64,000 bases of DNA from Ampelocalamus luodianensis (taxonomy: Eukaryota > Streptophyta > Magnoliopsida > Poales > Poaceae): contig CM070632.1 in assembly GCA_036346255.1 (NCBI GenBank), positions 28,670,657 through 28,734,656 of the forward strand. The letters are read 5' to 3'. The position numbers and the translations under genes are program-made. The notes under the pieces are model-generated. The model saw nothing but the letters and a program-made list of their open reading frames with translations, was not told the origin of the DNA and ran no database searches. Positions 12,708 through 24,138 of this stretch are shown piece after piece (the stretch's first letter is position 1; every line of letters starts with the position of its first letter).

Positions 12708-13280
12708 CACTACTACAAAACAGGTTATAGTAGACACCCCATCACAGACGGGTTCATTTGGAACCGTCTGTGATGGGTCTGTTGGGACGCGGCATTTGTA
12801 CTGCCGGCCTATCACAGACGGTTCTTATTAGTAACCGTTTGGAGGCATATATCACAGACGGTTCATAAATAGAACCGTCTGTGAAATATCACAGCCACTT
12901 CTATTAATAAACCGTCTGTGATAGGGTGCGTATCACGATGGTTTCTAAATAGAATCGCCGTGAAATATCACGACGGCTACGTTTGAAACCGTCGTGATAA
13001 TCATAGTATCACAGACGGTTCTAAATATAAACCGTCTGTGATAATCAGACTTCACAGACGGTTTTTACACAGAACCGTCTGTGATACTCTGATTTCACAG
13101 ACGTTTCTTGTAAAGAACCGTCTGTGATACTGGTATTCACAGACGGTTTTTATAAAAAACCGTCTATGATATTCGTATCACACACGGTTTGCAGACCGTC
13201 TGTGATAACCACCTACTATCAGAGACCAACTTATCCAGACGGTTCAAAAACCGTCTGTGATGACTATTTCTGTAGTAGTG
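12708..13280. mobile_element. Short non-autonomous CACTA (En/Spm) element, 573 bp
   Basis: Ends are CACTACTACAAAA and its counterpart TTTCTGTAGTAGTG, flanked by a 3-bp target duplication ACT at 12705-12707 and 13281-13283. Inside are about ten copies of the subterminal motif ATCACAGACGGTT in both orientations, many paired as short hairpins with AACCGTCTGTGA. No coding capacity. Its left end matches the right end of the element at 57128-58808, so they are one family in opposite orientations. Confidence 0.93.
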
Positions 13281-15645
13281 ACTTGGTCTTCTTCACATTC
13301 TTCTTCTCCTCTTCTTTGGCCACCCTCATCAGCTCCGTGCTCTCAGACTCTGGAAAGATTCCCACATCGCTAGCCTGGACGACCACATTCTGTACGACCT
13401 CGACTAGTCATACTTCACGAGGAGTAGTTGGAGCTTCTTTTGCAACCTCCCCTTCTTGGTAGTCGGAGTTGGCTTTGACCACCTAGAGGTTGTCATTTCT
13501 TTCAACCACATGCTCTACTAGGCCAGCAGTAGCGTTCATAAAAGAAATGTAACTCTTCTTGTTTTCCTTTTCGATTCGCTTGACAAGAGTAGAAGAAGGG
13601 GAAACTGAGAATGTCTTATTATCGTAATAGAAGGGTACCTTGGCCTTAGGCACATTGTGTTTAAGGTCTACGACAACCTCTTGGGAATCCCTTGTAGTGA
13701 AATCTACTAGGAAGGGCCCATAGCAGAGATTGGTGAAGGAGCGGAGCTCGAACTCTCGGCATCCCTCCTCTTCTTATCGACCGCCTTTACAATATGGTGT
13801 CTCTTACCTAGAGGGAATCTATCTTCCTTCGAGTCATCTTCAGTAGACTCTAAGTCAATCTCAGGGACATCCTGAAGGCCTGTAATGCCGACTTGCTGTA
13901 AAAGGTCATAAAGCAATAGTTAATAAGTGGTCAAAACTAAGACCACTAATCCCTAAAGATGAAATCAACAAAAATGTTGATTACCTTTAGGCGTCTTGCT
14001 CTCTCCTCTTTGGATACGATCACCAGTATCCGAGGAGCTCCCTCTGTGATTGTAGGGTCCTTTTCGCAGATGAGCTTAACCAGAGTGTCAATCTCCCTAT
14101 CTGAAAATTCTATGAATGGAATAATATAATTAATAGATGTGCTCGAATTATAAATCAAAAAGAGCATATTGATTAAAATATTACCTTCCTCGTAGTCTCT
14201 ATTCGGATCCTTAACACCCGAGTACTTCCACATTGGATGTGCATGATTCTTCATGGTTCTAATATGGTGTGTGATGAAATCTTTCACCACATGCCTTCCG
14301 GTTAGCCCACCTTCTCAAATCCTTAATGGCTTGAATATAGGGGACTAAGAGGTCGAGGTCGTCTAGAGCCGAGTCCCACGACCTATTATTCTCTACAGCT
14401 TTGCCCAAGAAGAAAAGACTATCTTCCTTGGTCAAATTCTATTAGAACAACTTCTTCCTCCATCTCAACCATGAAGATTGAGTGAACAACAAAATATACT
14501 CCCTCGACATTCCGTCGTGGAGTTGGAAGCCACAACTACCGGTAATTGATCGGTGCTTCCCCATTACATAATAGTACTTAAATAGGTCCAGATCTGGAGC
14601 GATTCCCAGATATGCCACATTCCTTCCACACATATGCATGATATATATCATATTTACGAATGAAGTTTTCCAGGTGACTATTTTTATTCCGAGAAAATTT
14701 AAATGTCTTTTATGTACTGGGTATATATAGCCTCCAATTTGCAGTATCATCCTTGAAAAAACTTCATGGGATTTAGAATGAACTGACTAGGTAGGTAAAC
14801 ACGTCTTCGGTTTACCATTAGCTGTGGTTGTGCGCACTATGAAGTTCTGTCTCCCAAAATTAAGAATCGGGGGCAGAAGATCAGTGCCATCCATTTTGCC
14901 ATTTCATGCATCCTCGTAGGCTCGTATCTACATCAAATTAACCACAAGATCGAGAAAACCAACACGCTGCTGGTAAATAAGACAATTTCAGTGCATTTTC
15001 TTAGAACGTACTACCCACGCAATTGGGGGGCAAATAAACTGTTAGTAGTTCAAACAAATGCAGAACAAAGAAACATAGAAACGAACTAGCTGTGGTTTCC
15101 TGACTTTAGGCACACTTAATTTAATATGGATAAATTTTTTTATCCAATGGTTCATATTAGTTATGATTTAGTTATACTACATCTTGTAATATGAATAATA
15201 TAATCAGGAGAGGTATAGAATTGTAATTACCTATAGAGAGATCACATGCCATAAGAATAATATATTCAACCCTATTTGCAAAAGTCCATAATACCCTCAC
15301 AAAAAATATAAATACAAATAAAAGTCTATTATACCTTAACAAATCAATGATCAAATTAAATTTATACTTTCACCATATATATACTACCAATAAAATATAC
15401 CGTAAAATTTCTCTTCAATTGACTACTGGTGCAATCTAACGCATCACGGAAGAGACACGGTTTAATCTTGGAGACCAAAATATATACAATCATGGCACTG
15501 TGACACGCACAACGGTACTACAGAAACTACCTAATTTTGCCGTGTTCTGAATCTGTGGCAACAACAGTCTTTCTTAAGCTTCTCTTCTTTGGTAATTCCA
15601 GAAGGATTTCGATCAACTTTCAGTTTCTTGTGCATTTTTCTCTGT

Positions 15646-15670
15646 AAAAAAAAAAAAAAAAAAAAAAAAA
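15646..15670 (+). repeat. Poly(A) run
   Basis: 25 consecutive A residues at the edge of the segment peculiar to repeat A copy 1. It could be the tail of a retroposed sequence; no source was recognised. Confidence 0.85.
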
Positions 15671-16256
15671 CTCACCGTAAAGCGTTTGTTCAAACTATGA
15701 AGCATCCTGGAGAGTCTTTTGTTTTTCTAACAGCGGCCTCAGAACAAAAATACGGTGTAGAAGATCTAACGAACCAACTTAACTAGCGACCATTGTTGAC
15801 GACTACTTGTCACACGCCACTAAAAATATAAAGGGATTGTCTATTTATAAGATGATTGAAATTTTTTAAAACATAAGTCATCTTTTTTATCCATTGAATC
15901 AATATATAATCATATACCATATCAATCTCTACACAAATTCAATGATCATAGCAAGTAACTTAAACTTAAAAAAATTTCAGACGACTTAAAAGTAAATTAT
16001 GTCCAGTAGTACGAACCGTTGAACACTAGTTTGTCCATTACTCAGACAATAAGCCAGAACATCAGCACCGGCATTAATTAATTACCGCAACTCAAGGTCT
16101 AGAATAGTTCTAGCTGGTAGGTGTGCAAAGCCAGCTATCTACATGTTCTGTTCTCTGCTTCTTCTCTTAAAGAAATTTCAGGGTTAAATTGGACGAGTTT
16201 GTCTAATTGATCAGGGACATACATATGGTGTGAATTCTACACGTAAACGACTTGAC

Positions 16257-16264
16257 TGCATGCA
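16257..16264. promoter_or_regulatory. RY-type motif TGCATGCA (copy 1)
   Basis: Palindromic TGCATGCA in the conserved context GACTGCATGCATTAAT, present at the same place in all three repeat A copies. RY elements are known sites of B3 factors in seed genes; function here is inferred. Confidence 0.5.
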
Positions 16265-16397
16265 TTAATTTTTATTAGGACATGGAAGGAGTAAGGAAAA
16301 GATCTTATGACATACACCAGCTAGCTCCAGTGCTACTGCCGTGTGTCAAGGCTTCAGAACTCAGAATAGACCGACATATTTGCGCCATGGCGGTTAT

Positions 16398-16406
16398 ACA
16401 CGTGGC
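16398..16406. promoter_or_regulatory. ABRE/G-box-like motif ACACGTGGC (copy 1)
   Basis: Matches the ABA-response core ACGTGGC. Kept in copy 3 (62916-62924) but changed to GCACCTGGC in copy 2, upstream of gene 2. Confidence 0.45.
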
Positions 16407-17035
16407 CATCAATTAACAAGCGAACTACTCGCATAATATCACAAGTCTTGTGTTAATTTGCATGGAAGGATGAACGAAATTACACGATCAAACTCTGATT
16501 ACAAGTTCTTACCCAGTTTCATGCTCAGAGCTTCAGAGAACTATCTGTACACGACGTGCATTCATGTCGTTTTTTTCTAGATCAAAATATTAGAAATAAA
16601 ATAAAATAAAATAAATAATTTTGAACAACTGTCAAGACGCGGATCACCAACATTCAAGGGTAGGGTTGCACAGGAAGGATGATGGAAAATGCAGGAATAT
16701 CTCCTGCGTTGGCCTGTTAATTAGGAAACAAATGAATGTATATATGTATGGTTGGTCATTTTCAGAGAACTTTCAGGTTGCATTCTTGAAGAGAATAACA
16801 ACATTTGAATTGAAGTTATTTCAAATAGATATCCGGCTACCACTACATACTCGACATGTTTTCTTGATAGGGCTAAATCCAGGAAAAACACACTGGGTCT
16901 GCCTTACTTAGGAAGTCAAGACATTTTCGTAGGAATATATCGACAGCAGGAAACCAAAAAAAGAACTTCCTCAACAGAAATCATGCACGATCGATTCAAT
17001 GAGATGCAATTTCCAGGATTTTCCCGTCCGTATGC

Positions 17036-17042
17036 TATATAA
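17036..17042 (+). promoter_or_regulatory. TATA box of repeat A copy 1 (orphan promoter)
   Basis: TATATAA in the context TATGCTATATAAGCAC, shared with the TATA box of gene 2 at 59007. Similarity to copy 2 ends about 30 bp downstream, so the gene that belonged to this promoter is missing or replaced. Confidence 0.6.
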
Positions 17043-17072
17043 GCACGTTTGGCGTGGCATGTAGCAACAACT

Positions 17073-18131
17073 CAAAGTAGCTGCAACTAAATCCTAAATC
17101 CAAACCATTAGATCAAAAAAGAATAGATGGCCCCTAATGAATCGCGTGTAAACTTGTAAAAAAAAAACTATATCCACGCACAATATCAGCAACTGAACTC
17201 ACACGAGTCGCCACGGAAACTAGATAGAAATTAAGTTCTGTCAAGATTGAATGCAACATGCAGGTACAAGAACAGATCATTAATGCTGCATGCATCCATC
17301 GACTCGCTCGTAGTATCAAGAATTCAAACCGGAGCATCCATATGAGCTAGCCTCGGTGGGTTTCAGAACTCATATACGCGCAAACGACTAAAATGCTGGC
17401 CTTGAATGGAACTTGGAACAACGGATCAAAATACCTCATCATCACCTACATGCATGGATCCATTGCCATCTCGTGTTCTATTCCCTGAACAAAATATAAA
17501 GATTAATTTCAATAATGCAACCAAGTTAATTTGTCAATGCTCGAGCAATTCCACTGTCATTTCCATGGCATCCAGGTTGTACTAATTCTTGACGGAAAAT
17601 ATCGAACGATATATTTAAACTACGTTGCATTAATTACCATATATAAATAGTGAAACAGGCATTCATCGTCATCAGTATACGTCTGAATTACCTGATATTA
17701 TGCATTGACTGGAAGAACGAAGGGAAGATACATTTGGCCCTCCAATGCGCGTAGGACCTAGTAAGTTGTTCTGTTTTTGCCTCAAGAGTTTAAGACAGTA
17801 TTACTCACGGTAGCATTTACTGCCAATCGTCACAGCAACATACATATAGTAGCACTTAATTATAAGACTTAGATAAAAGGGGCAATTTTTTATATGCCTT
17901 TGAATAACTTCGTAATATATGACTAGTGTCTCACGGTATTTGGGGCGATCAATGAATTTCATATTATGAATCATGTAGTTATAAAGTGGTAGATTGTGAT
18001 TTTTCTCTAGATAAATTAACAAAAAGAAAATTGCCTCATCACACGCAATCGATACCAGAGGTTTGTAGTTTCCATGACTATTCCAGTATACTTCCCATGC
18101 ACATCGATCTTACATTAGGGCTAAGGCTCAC
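17073..18131. other. Intergenic region between repeat A copy 1 and gene 1
   Basis: AT-rich DNA specific to this copy. No ORF of note, no clear transposon ends. It holds several CATGCATG-type motifs (17286-17294, 17450-17457) and may include distal promoter elements of gene 1. Confidence 0.4.
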
Positions 18132-18138
18132 TATATAT
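18132..18138 (+). promoter_or_regulatory. TATA box of gene 1
   Basis: TATATAT in the context CACTATATATCTGTATAAG, about 115 bp before the ATG at 18251. It predicts a transcription start near 18165 and a 5' UTR of roughly 85 nt that is rich in A and CAAA. Confidence 0.6.
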
Positions 18139-18250
18139 CTGTATAAGCGCACGCGTAGCAAAGATCACACAAACACCAAACCGGCAATATTCGATCGAGA
18201 CCAAAGATTTCAAAGAAGATCCTCGCAAAAGAAGGAAAAAAAGAAGTAGA

Positions 18251-19277
18251 ATGGCCAAGGGTGAGCTAGCTTCCAAATTACCTTGTGATGTGCATAAAGC
18301 AATTAAGTTCTTCCTCTCAAAAAAAATTAAGTTCTTCGGTAGTAACTAGTTTCTATCTCACCATGCATGCATGTATACATGCAGGGACTACACGCCCTGT
18401 TCCTAGCCAGCAATCTGGAAGTCCAGTGCCTGTACATCGGGAGGCTGATCAGCGAAGGGCGAACTCTCCTGGTTAGTGCTTACTCGATATTTACTTTCTT
18501 TTAGAGATAGGGGGAGAGGATACTCCATATTACTTAAGTAAAGAAGGGGACAATATGAATGCCTGCATGGAACAGCTACAAGATTGCTATTTATTGTTAT
18601 TTTCCCGACCGGATGGCGAGGTACATTAAGGCTCTGTTTGGAACATCAAAATTTTATTGTTATTTGTGAGATTCTAGTGTTGCAAATAGGTCTTATGACG
18701 CACATACGACTTAGTGGCGGAGCTTGAACTAAAACTTATAGGAGTAATCTAGCTAATTGTGCTCCAAATCCTAGTAAGGAATCGTCAAGTTACTGGTTGA
18801 TTAGTGTATAAGTAGCAACAAATAATACTTCCTAGTGGGATTTTGCTAGGCTCAATTTAGACGTGCTTGCATGCACTTAACTATATCCACAAATTAAAAG
18901 TACTATGTAGAAAGAACCAATCAGCTGATGATGTCATTCCGGTTTGTGTGCGTGCAGCAGCTAAAGGGTCCATCAACCCAGTGCCGAGCCTGAAATGGGA
19001 GCCTGGTCCATCAGCTGGTCCGTTCAACGCACAAAACTCGAGTCAGGCTCAAAAGGCAAAAGCAAAAAGTGAGCCAAAAGCAAAAAGTAAGTCGATATAT
19101 ATATATATATATATATGTGCATGGGCCTTGAACCTGTCTCACGCATGCAACACGATCTCACCCGTTCGTGCGCATCGATCGATCATGGTTAGATAATAAT
19201 ATTGCAACCTTTTTCATGAAATTTCTCCAAACTTTTGGGCAGGCAAGGGGACCATCACGCCGCCGCCGAATCGTTGA
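18251..19277 (+). CDS. Small four-exon gene 1: 86-aa basic, Pro/Ser/Lys-rich protein of unknown function
   Basis: Predicted from splice signals. Coding exons: 18251-18260, 18385-18471, 18958-19086, 19243-19277 (TGA 19275-19277). Donors GTGAGC, GTTAGT and GTAAGT; acceptors ATGCAG, GTGCAG and GGGCAG. All three introns are phase 1 and the frame stays open, giving 86 residues starting MAKGTTRPVP and ending TITPPPNR. There is no signal peptide or membrane segment; residues 62-77 are an Ala/Lys-rich basic stretch (AQKAKAKSEPKAKSK), so a disordered, possibly nucleic-acid-binding protein is a guess only. Gene 2 at 59086 has the same exon plan, a near-identical N-terminus and a homologous start of exon 3 (CTAAAG), which is the main support. 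A NAGNAG acceptor (exon 3) and two in-frame donors 18 nt apart (after 19068 and 19086) predict small isoforms. I recognise no known family. Confidence 0.72.
19097..19116. repeat. (TA)n microsatellite in intron 3 of gene 1
   Basis: About ten TA units 10 bp after the intron 3 donor; likely polymorphic. Confidence 0.9.
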
Positions 19278-19399
19278 CATGCGATAATTCACTGGCCGGC
19301 CGCTGCTGCTGCTACGTCTGATGACTGTTCAGTACATGTGAATGGTGTAATAAGAACTATCATATCGAAAATTATTGCACAGTAGCTATATATGTAGAT

Positions 19400-19405
19400 A
19401 ATAAA
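19400..19405 (+). terminator. Candidate poly(A) signal of gene 1
   Basis: AATAAA about 123 bp after the stop codon, in an AT-rich 3' region. Plant signals are loose, so the exact site is uncertain. Confidence 0.4.
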
Positions 19406-20079
19406 ATAAGTGGTCTGAAAGGTTCATGTATATACATGAAGTGGTGAATTTGTTTCCTGGTGCATATATATACGTGTAGAACTCGATTATTGTCATCAAA
19501 TTTATGAATCATAAGGTCTTATATGGTTTATGTATGTGTGTTCTTTGATTCCTAATTGAGTACTTATCTGATACATGTTTCATTAGCTATTTAATTATAA
19601 TATTCCTTTTTTGTACGGAACAGTTCCTAGCTAGCATGCATATTGACGCATCTATATGTGTGCACTTCAAATCTTGAGTTTACAACCTTTAAATTTTGTA
19701 TTTCTGTCCAATTAATTATTGCATCAGCACATATATATGTTCACGAATTACTTAATTACACAATGATTTCCTAGTCCTATATATAACCTGAGATGCAAAT
19801 CTCAGATAAAAATGCTCTTTCCAACAAAACAGAAAACCAATGGTTTTCAGAATTTGGGGGAAAATAGAACGAATTTTTTAATTCAAATTTAATTTGTCTA
19901 CATAATACATCTAGGGGGCTGACCCGCTGAGGAAATCGAAAACCGCCGCCCGAGAATTGTTTCTCTGGTCCGGTTTATAAGGAGGGAATCTTTTTTTATT
20001 CCTGCAGAATTTGAACGGTTTCTGTTAAATTCCTACGAAATTCATCTAAAATTCCTAGGTTCTTAATGAGGCCTGAATC
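19406..20079. other. AT-rich intergenic DNA downstream of gene 1
   Basis: No gene or clear repeat seen. From about 19912 (CTAGGGGGCTGACCCG) the sequence looks transposon-like, and together with GAGCTCGAG/AGCTCG-rich stretches at 20325-20415 and 21150-21220 could be an hAT-type element, but its ends could not be fixed. Confidence 0.3.
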
Positions 20080-20306
20080 GGGAGAAAAAAATTCTATAAG
20101 ACCTGATCTACAACTCCATCACGTGACACATGTCTTTTCACGAATCTCAAAGCATGACATGTTAGCTTTCAATATTCAATTCGTGAAAATTCACATTAGT
20201 GATTTATGAGGTTGTGCGCTTTGAGATTCGTGAAAAGACATATATCACACAGTGAAGTTGGTCTACATTGATAGAGTTGTGGACCAAATTCTATAGAATT
20301 TTTTCC
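20080..20306. mobile_element. Foldback/MITE-like hairpin, 227 bp
   Basis: Nearly the whole interval is an inverted repeat. The left arm starts GGGAGAAAAAAATTCTATA and reaches CTTTTCACGAATCTCAAAGC; the right arm is its approximate reverse complement, from GCTTTGAGATTCGTGAAAAG to TATAGAATTTTTTCCC. The loop is about 50 bp. No clean target-site duplication was found. A transcript across it would fold into a long imperfect stem. Confidence 0.75.
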
Positions 20307-22419
20307 CATGATGTTGCGAACGGGTCGAGCTCGAGTCAATCGTGCATGGTTAGAGGCTTGGAGCCTGAAAGCTCCTAGCTCGAGTTGAGTTAAGCTAACT
20401 CGCGGCTCGATTATTCAGATGAAATCGAAAGGGGAGAACATTCCAGTCCGGTCCAAATTAAATTGACCCCAAATGCCAGGTTCCATTACTCCCACACACA
20501 ACACACAAGAGAATAATAAATGATGGAACAAAAGAGCGAGCGCGTACCGTCGGAGCGGGCGGCCGTGCGTGCTCCCGGCCGGCCGGCGAGAGCTGCCATG
20601 CCACCACTTGGACGGACGTTGCCCTCCACCGCACCCGTGGCCCTACTTCGCAGCTAGCGGTAGCTGCCATGATCGACGCACCGCACACCCGCTAACCGCC
20701 GGCTGCTGCCCATAGATGCCGGCTGCTGCTCTGCAGGGTATCAGCTGAACTGGCTGGAGACTAGGAGGAGACGGACGGATAGGTCTTTGGATCGATCTTG
20801 GATTGGTTCACGATTGCTCATTGGATGCTATGGGACCGGGGACTGACTAGGAGCACATGGCATGGGGTTGAGGAGCTGCGAGCGGGAATCCAGGGATTAT
20901 TGGATTGGTTTGGTTGGAGTTGGATCTTCCAAAATACTAGTACATGCCTGTCTGTCTAATTAATGTCTATATCTTTTGCGGTAGCTCTCTTTGGTGGTTG
21001 TTTAGGCTTCCAAAATACTATTTTCTCGTCTCTAATTGATTTTGTAGAGCTTCTGTCCCTTGTTTTTAAAAAATACTGTATATACCTACTCAACTTGTCT
21101 AGCTTGAAAAAACTGTAGAAAAACATGCATGAGTCTCAGATTTGTTCCGGTTAGAGCTTGCGTGGATTGAGTTATTGCTCATATGAGCCGAGCTAAAGTA
21201 GCTCATTGAGTTAAGCCCTTTTCTTTTTTGCCGTTCTAGATTGATGTTAATTTAAGTAAACTAATGCATGGTGCAGTAGATGATCTTGATATCTGATCGT
21301 TAGTCTAAGCTAAGAAGCCCAATGCCTTATCAAGTAACAATTGATGGCGAAGTTTTCCTAGACGCTAGCCTGTGCATCCACAAATATTAGACGATTAATG
21401 CTTTGTGCCCTATATAAAATCATAATAATTTATTCTTTCTCTAAACATTTCACTAATTAATTATACATATAGTTCATGTATCGAGAACCTAGCTGTATGC
21501 CAATAGTAAACAAGTACTACTAGTATACTCCTGTGTACTCACAGATACAGTCATACAGACAAGACAACTCTCAACCATAGAAAAGCTCCGACAAGACAAG
21601 TGAAGACAATTTGACTTATTGTTTGGAAGTTTCACTGAGGCATGTATTTGTCTTGAGGTGATACAACCTTGCTGTATTTCGTCTTACCGTGCTTCTATTT
21701 CTAAAAAAAAAATATTTCAACTGGTCATAAAAAATTTCCGAAAAAACTATATAAGATGGGAATTTCGTACGAAACAGTTTAACTACAAATTCTTATATTC
21801 CAAATAATGGTAATTTATAATACTTTTAGGAGTTCTACCTTTTTTATATAAAAAACTATATATTCAACTGTTGTGTATATTCAACTATATATTCAATTTT
21901 GGCCAGGATGTGCATGCATACTAGAATAACTTGCACATCATTATGAACTACCATGAAATAATTAGTTGCATGAATAACTAGCAGTGCTTTAATTATTTTT
22001 GTATTTTCTAATTGTTTCAAACTAATTAATTAAGATAAACTAATTATTTTGTAACTAACTAACCTCGCCAGTAGTGCATGCATCGCCTGATATTTTCTTA
22101 ACTACAAATTACGGATTTAGAACTACTTATTTACGTAACATTAGGTAAATTGGCTTCTGATGAAGAATTTACGAACAACAAAAATTGCTACGCAGTTAAT
22201 AAATAATTTACGAACAATCAAGTCTGTTGCCAAAAAATTGGCTTCTTGGTAAATTGGTAAACCTAGCAAACCTAACTACTTAAGTACGTAGTTAATAAAT
22301 AATTTACGAACAACAAAAAATCGACGGAGATAAAATTACCTGCTAAATTGGCTTATAATGACGGCGGTTAATAACGCTAAAATGTCTCTGAAAATATAAT
22401 CAACACACAGAACAACCGA
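20307..22419. other. Intergenic DNA, no supported gene
   Basis: A GC-rich block (20540-20700) has a minus-strand open frame from an ATG at 20670 running to a donor-like GTACGC near 20547; it could be a first exon, but there is no second exon or homology. The rest (20700-22400) is AT-rich with simple AATTT/TAATTA sequence. From 22130 to 22310 the words AATTTACGAACAA and AATTGGCTT recur as degenerate short repeats. Confidence 0.3.
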
Positions 22420-22479
22420 AAGAGAGAGCGAGCGAAAGAGCGAGCGAGCGAGCGAAAGAGCGAGCGAGCGAGCAAAAGA
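22420..22479. repeat. (GAGC)n/(GAAA) microsatellite
   Basis: Units of AGCG and GAAAGAGC repeat through 60 bp. The minus-strand open frame across it (Arg/Ser/Leu repeats) is an artefact. Confidence 0.9.
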
Positions 22480-22967
22480 AACAGGGAGTGAGTGACTGCA
22501 AAATGAAATTGTGCTCGTTCGCTCGCTAATTTATAGCCGAGAGGGAATCCTTCCTTGCGCACGCGATCAGTTTTAATTTGCATGCGGCAGACAAGGATTA
22601 GACGGAGGACACATGGAATAGATAGAGGTGACGGGATGACAAGATTGCTTGGTAGAGCTTTTGTTGGAAAAGAAAGACAGATTGCTTGGTAGAGCTTTAG
22701 GTGGAAAAGAAAGGCAGGGGCCTCATTTGGATGTATGTGTGCACAGTACGCTTATATAAAATTGCAAGAAAAATTCTGGACGAATAAATTATGGAAAATT
22801 TACACAAGCAAGTACACTATGTCGAGAGGCTCCACATAAAATTTTATAATTTTTTGAACTCATTTGCTATATTTTAAAATTCCTACAAAAATCACCGAAA
22901 CCTGCTTAAACCCTAACCCTAATTACGGCTTAACCCTAAACGGGACACGTGGCGGGCTGTGGGCGCT
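22480..22967. other. Intergenic DNA left of element B
   Basis: A duplicated phrase (AGATTGCTTGGTAGAGCTTT) occurs at about 22641 and 22680, a 40-bp tandem-like copy. Near 22905-22940 three imperfect CCCTAA-type units occur. No gene. Confidence 0.4.
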
Positions 22968-24138
22968 TGTGAGACCCCGGTTTATTTAGCTTGTAATGCT
23001 TAGTCATCCACTGACTCTAGCATCACAAACAAAATACACCGTGCCTCTGAAAATGTATACTTCCTGCACTGCAGATACACACCCTTTACAAAATATTGCA
23101 TCAATTCCATACAACACACCGATCCAAAGCTAAAGCTTTACAAGCAAAAGACATACATAATAGTTATTACACAAGAGAGGCCAACTGGCCAAGAAATAAA
23201 AGAACAGCGGAAGCAAAATACCATAAGATAGTTATGAATAAAAGCCAACCGGTTTGCCTCACACCCACAAGGCAATCTGACCGGGCCGCCAAGCTAGTCG
23301 TCCACACTGCAGCAAAACTCACAAAAGTCGATCCCTTGGGGATCAACCTCCTCTGCAACAATTAAGCAAAGCAAATGAGTACAAAAATGTACTCGCAAGA
23401 TTTACGAGTAACAAATCTAGTTACTACTACATGCAGGCTTTATTCAAAGGAGAAGACTAAATGTTCATTTTCAACATAAAACAGACTTTATTTGCAATAG
23501 ATAATATGTTGAAGGCAATTTTAACAATCTGAATTTTATTTGCATAAATAACGGCGAGACAATAAGTAAGTACATAAATACATCCTAGAAATGACCATCC
23601 CAATGGCCATCACAACAATAGCACGAATTACTCATTCGTACCACCCATGTCAAGTTTTAATTCAAAGGTTGCGTCTAGTTCTTGCATGACCTTACCAAGC
23701 ATGTCTATAACCTAGGACGAGGCTATTCGAATAGTTTGAACCTCGCAGGTGTACCAATGTAACCAAACTTCGACCGCCTTTGCCACTAGATTAGGCACAC
23801 TTCCTTTGGTATGTCAAGACGCTAAGTCCTACGAGACATTTCTAATGGATTGCATTAATTAAGAGTCGCACGCATGGGGGTTAACCCTTAGTGATCTGCC
23901 GTCGAAATAGATGACCCATACGTAGAGTAGGATGCCCTGCCCACCAGAGCAAATCGCGGTGCTCCCCTCAATCACGTGACCCATGTTGCATATAGAAATA
24001 CAACCTTCCACGCGACTCATTAATGAACACCCTCCAAAGTACTAAGTCAAGAGAGGTCCCATATCCCCCTAGTGTGGTTAGCACGTAAATATCGCTTGGC
24101 TTAGTGACACAAGTAACTCGGTTCTTGATGACCCGGGC

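Larger units (their letters stand above)
10640..14744 (-). pseudogene. Antisense multi-exon gene of a Tat-type Gypsy element (Transposase_28-like), disrupted
   Basis: Read on the minus strand from about 14748 to 10705. The first block (14750-14442) has LGIAPDLDLFKYYY, then GFQLHDGMSREYI and SSWLRWRKKLF, the wording of the plant 'putative gypsy type transposon' (Transposase_28) family. Later blocks are Glu/Lys-rich and coiled-coil-like (11645-11382 and 10941-10705). Clear splice signals cut it: donor AAG/GTAATA with acceptor TTTTCAG bounds an intron at 14101-14184; donor AAAG/GTAATC with acceptor TTTTACAG bounds one at 13896-13984; similar pairs lie near 11789-11872 and 11148-11234. A CACTA element at 12708-13280 and several stops break it. 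It lies between pol and the expected 3' LTR of the Tat element, on the opposite strand, as known for antisense ORFs of this lineage. Confidence 0.65.
14745..17072 (+). repeat. Repeat A copy 1 (duplicated upstream region with TATA box)
   Basis: Non-coding segment also found at 55724-59062 (interrupted by a CACTA element) and, in part, at 62628-63262. Homology starts abruptly at the end of the Tat remnant (TATCATCCTTGA) and runs past a TATA box at 17036. The interval of about 15640-16040 is specific to this copy. It contains an RY motif at 16257-16264, an ABRE-like ACACGTGGC at 16398-16406 and the intact insertion site (CTACATACTCG, about 16844-16854) that a CACTA element occupies in copy 2. 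In copy 2 the same module runs straight into a gene; here it is not followed by a recognisable first exon. Confidence 0.85.

Noticed and set aside
12740..13260. Regularly spaced 'CAGACGGTT' repeats resembling a CRISPR array
   Set aside because: Units are in both orientations with variable spacing, inside CACTA ends with a 3-bp target duplication; the context is plant nuclear DNA.
20547..20670. Possible first exon on the minus strand with a GTACGC donor
   Set aside because: No second exon, no TATA at a sensible distance and biased GC-rich composition; kept only as a note.
22905..22940. Interstitial telomere-like CCCTAA(A) units
   Set aside because: Only about three imperfect units; too short to indicate a telomere fusion.
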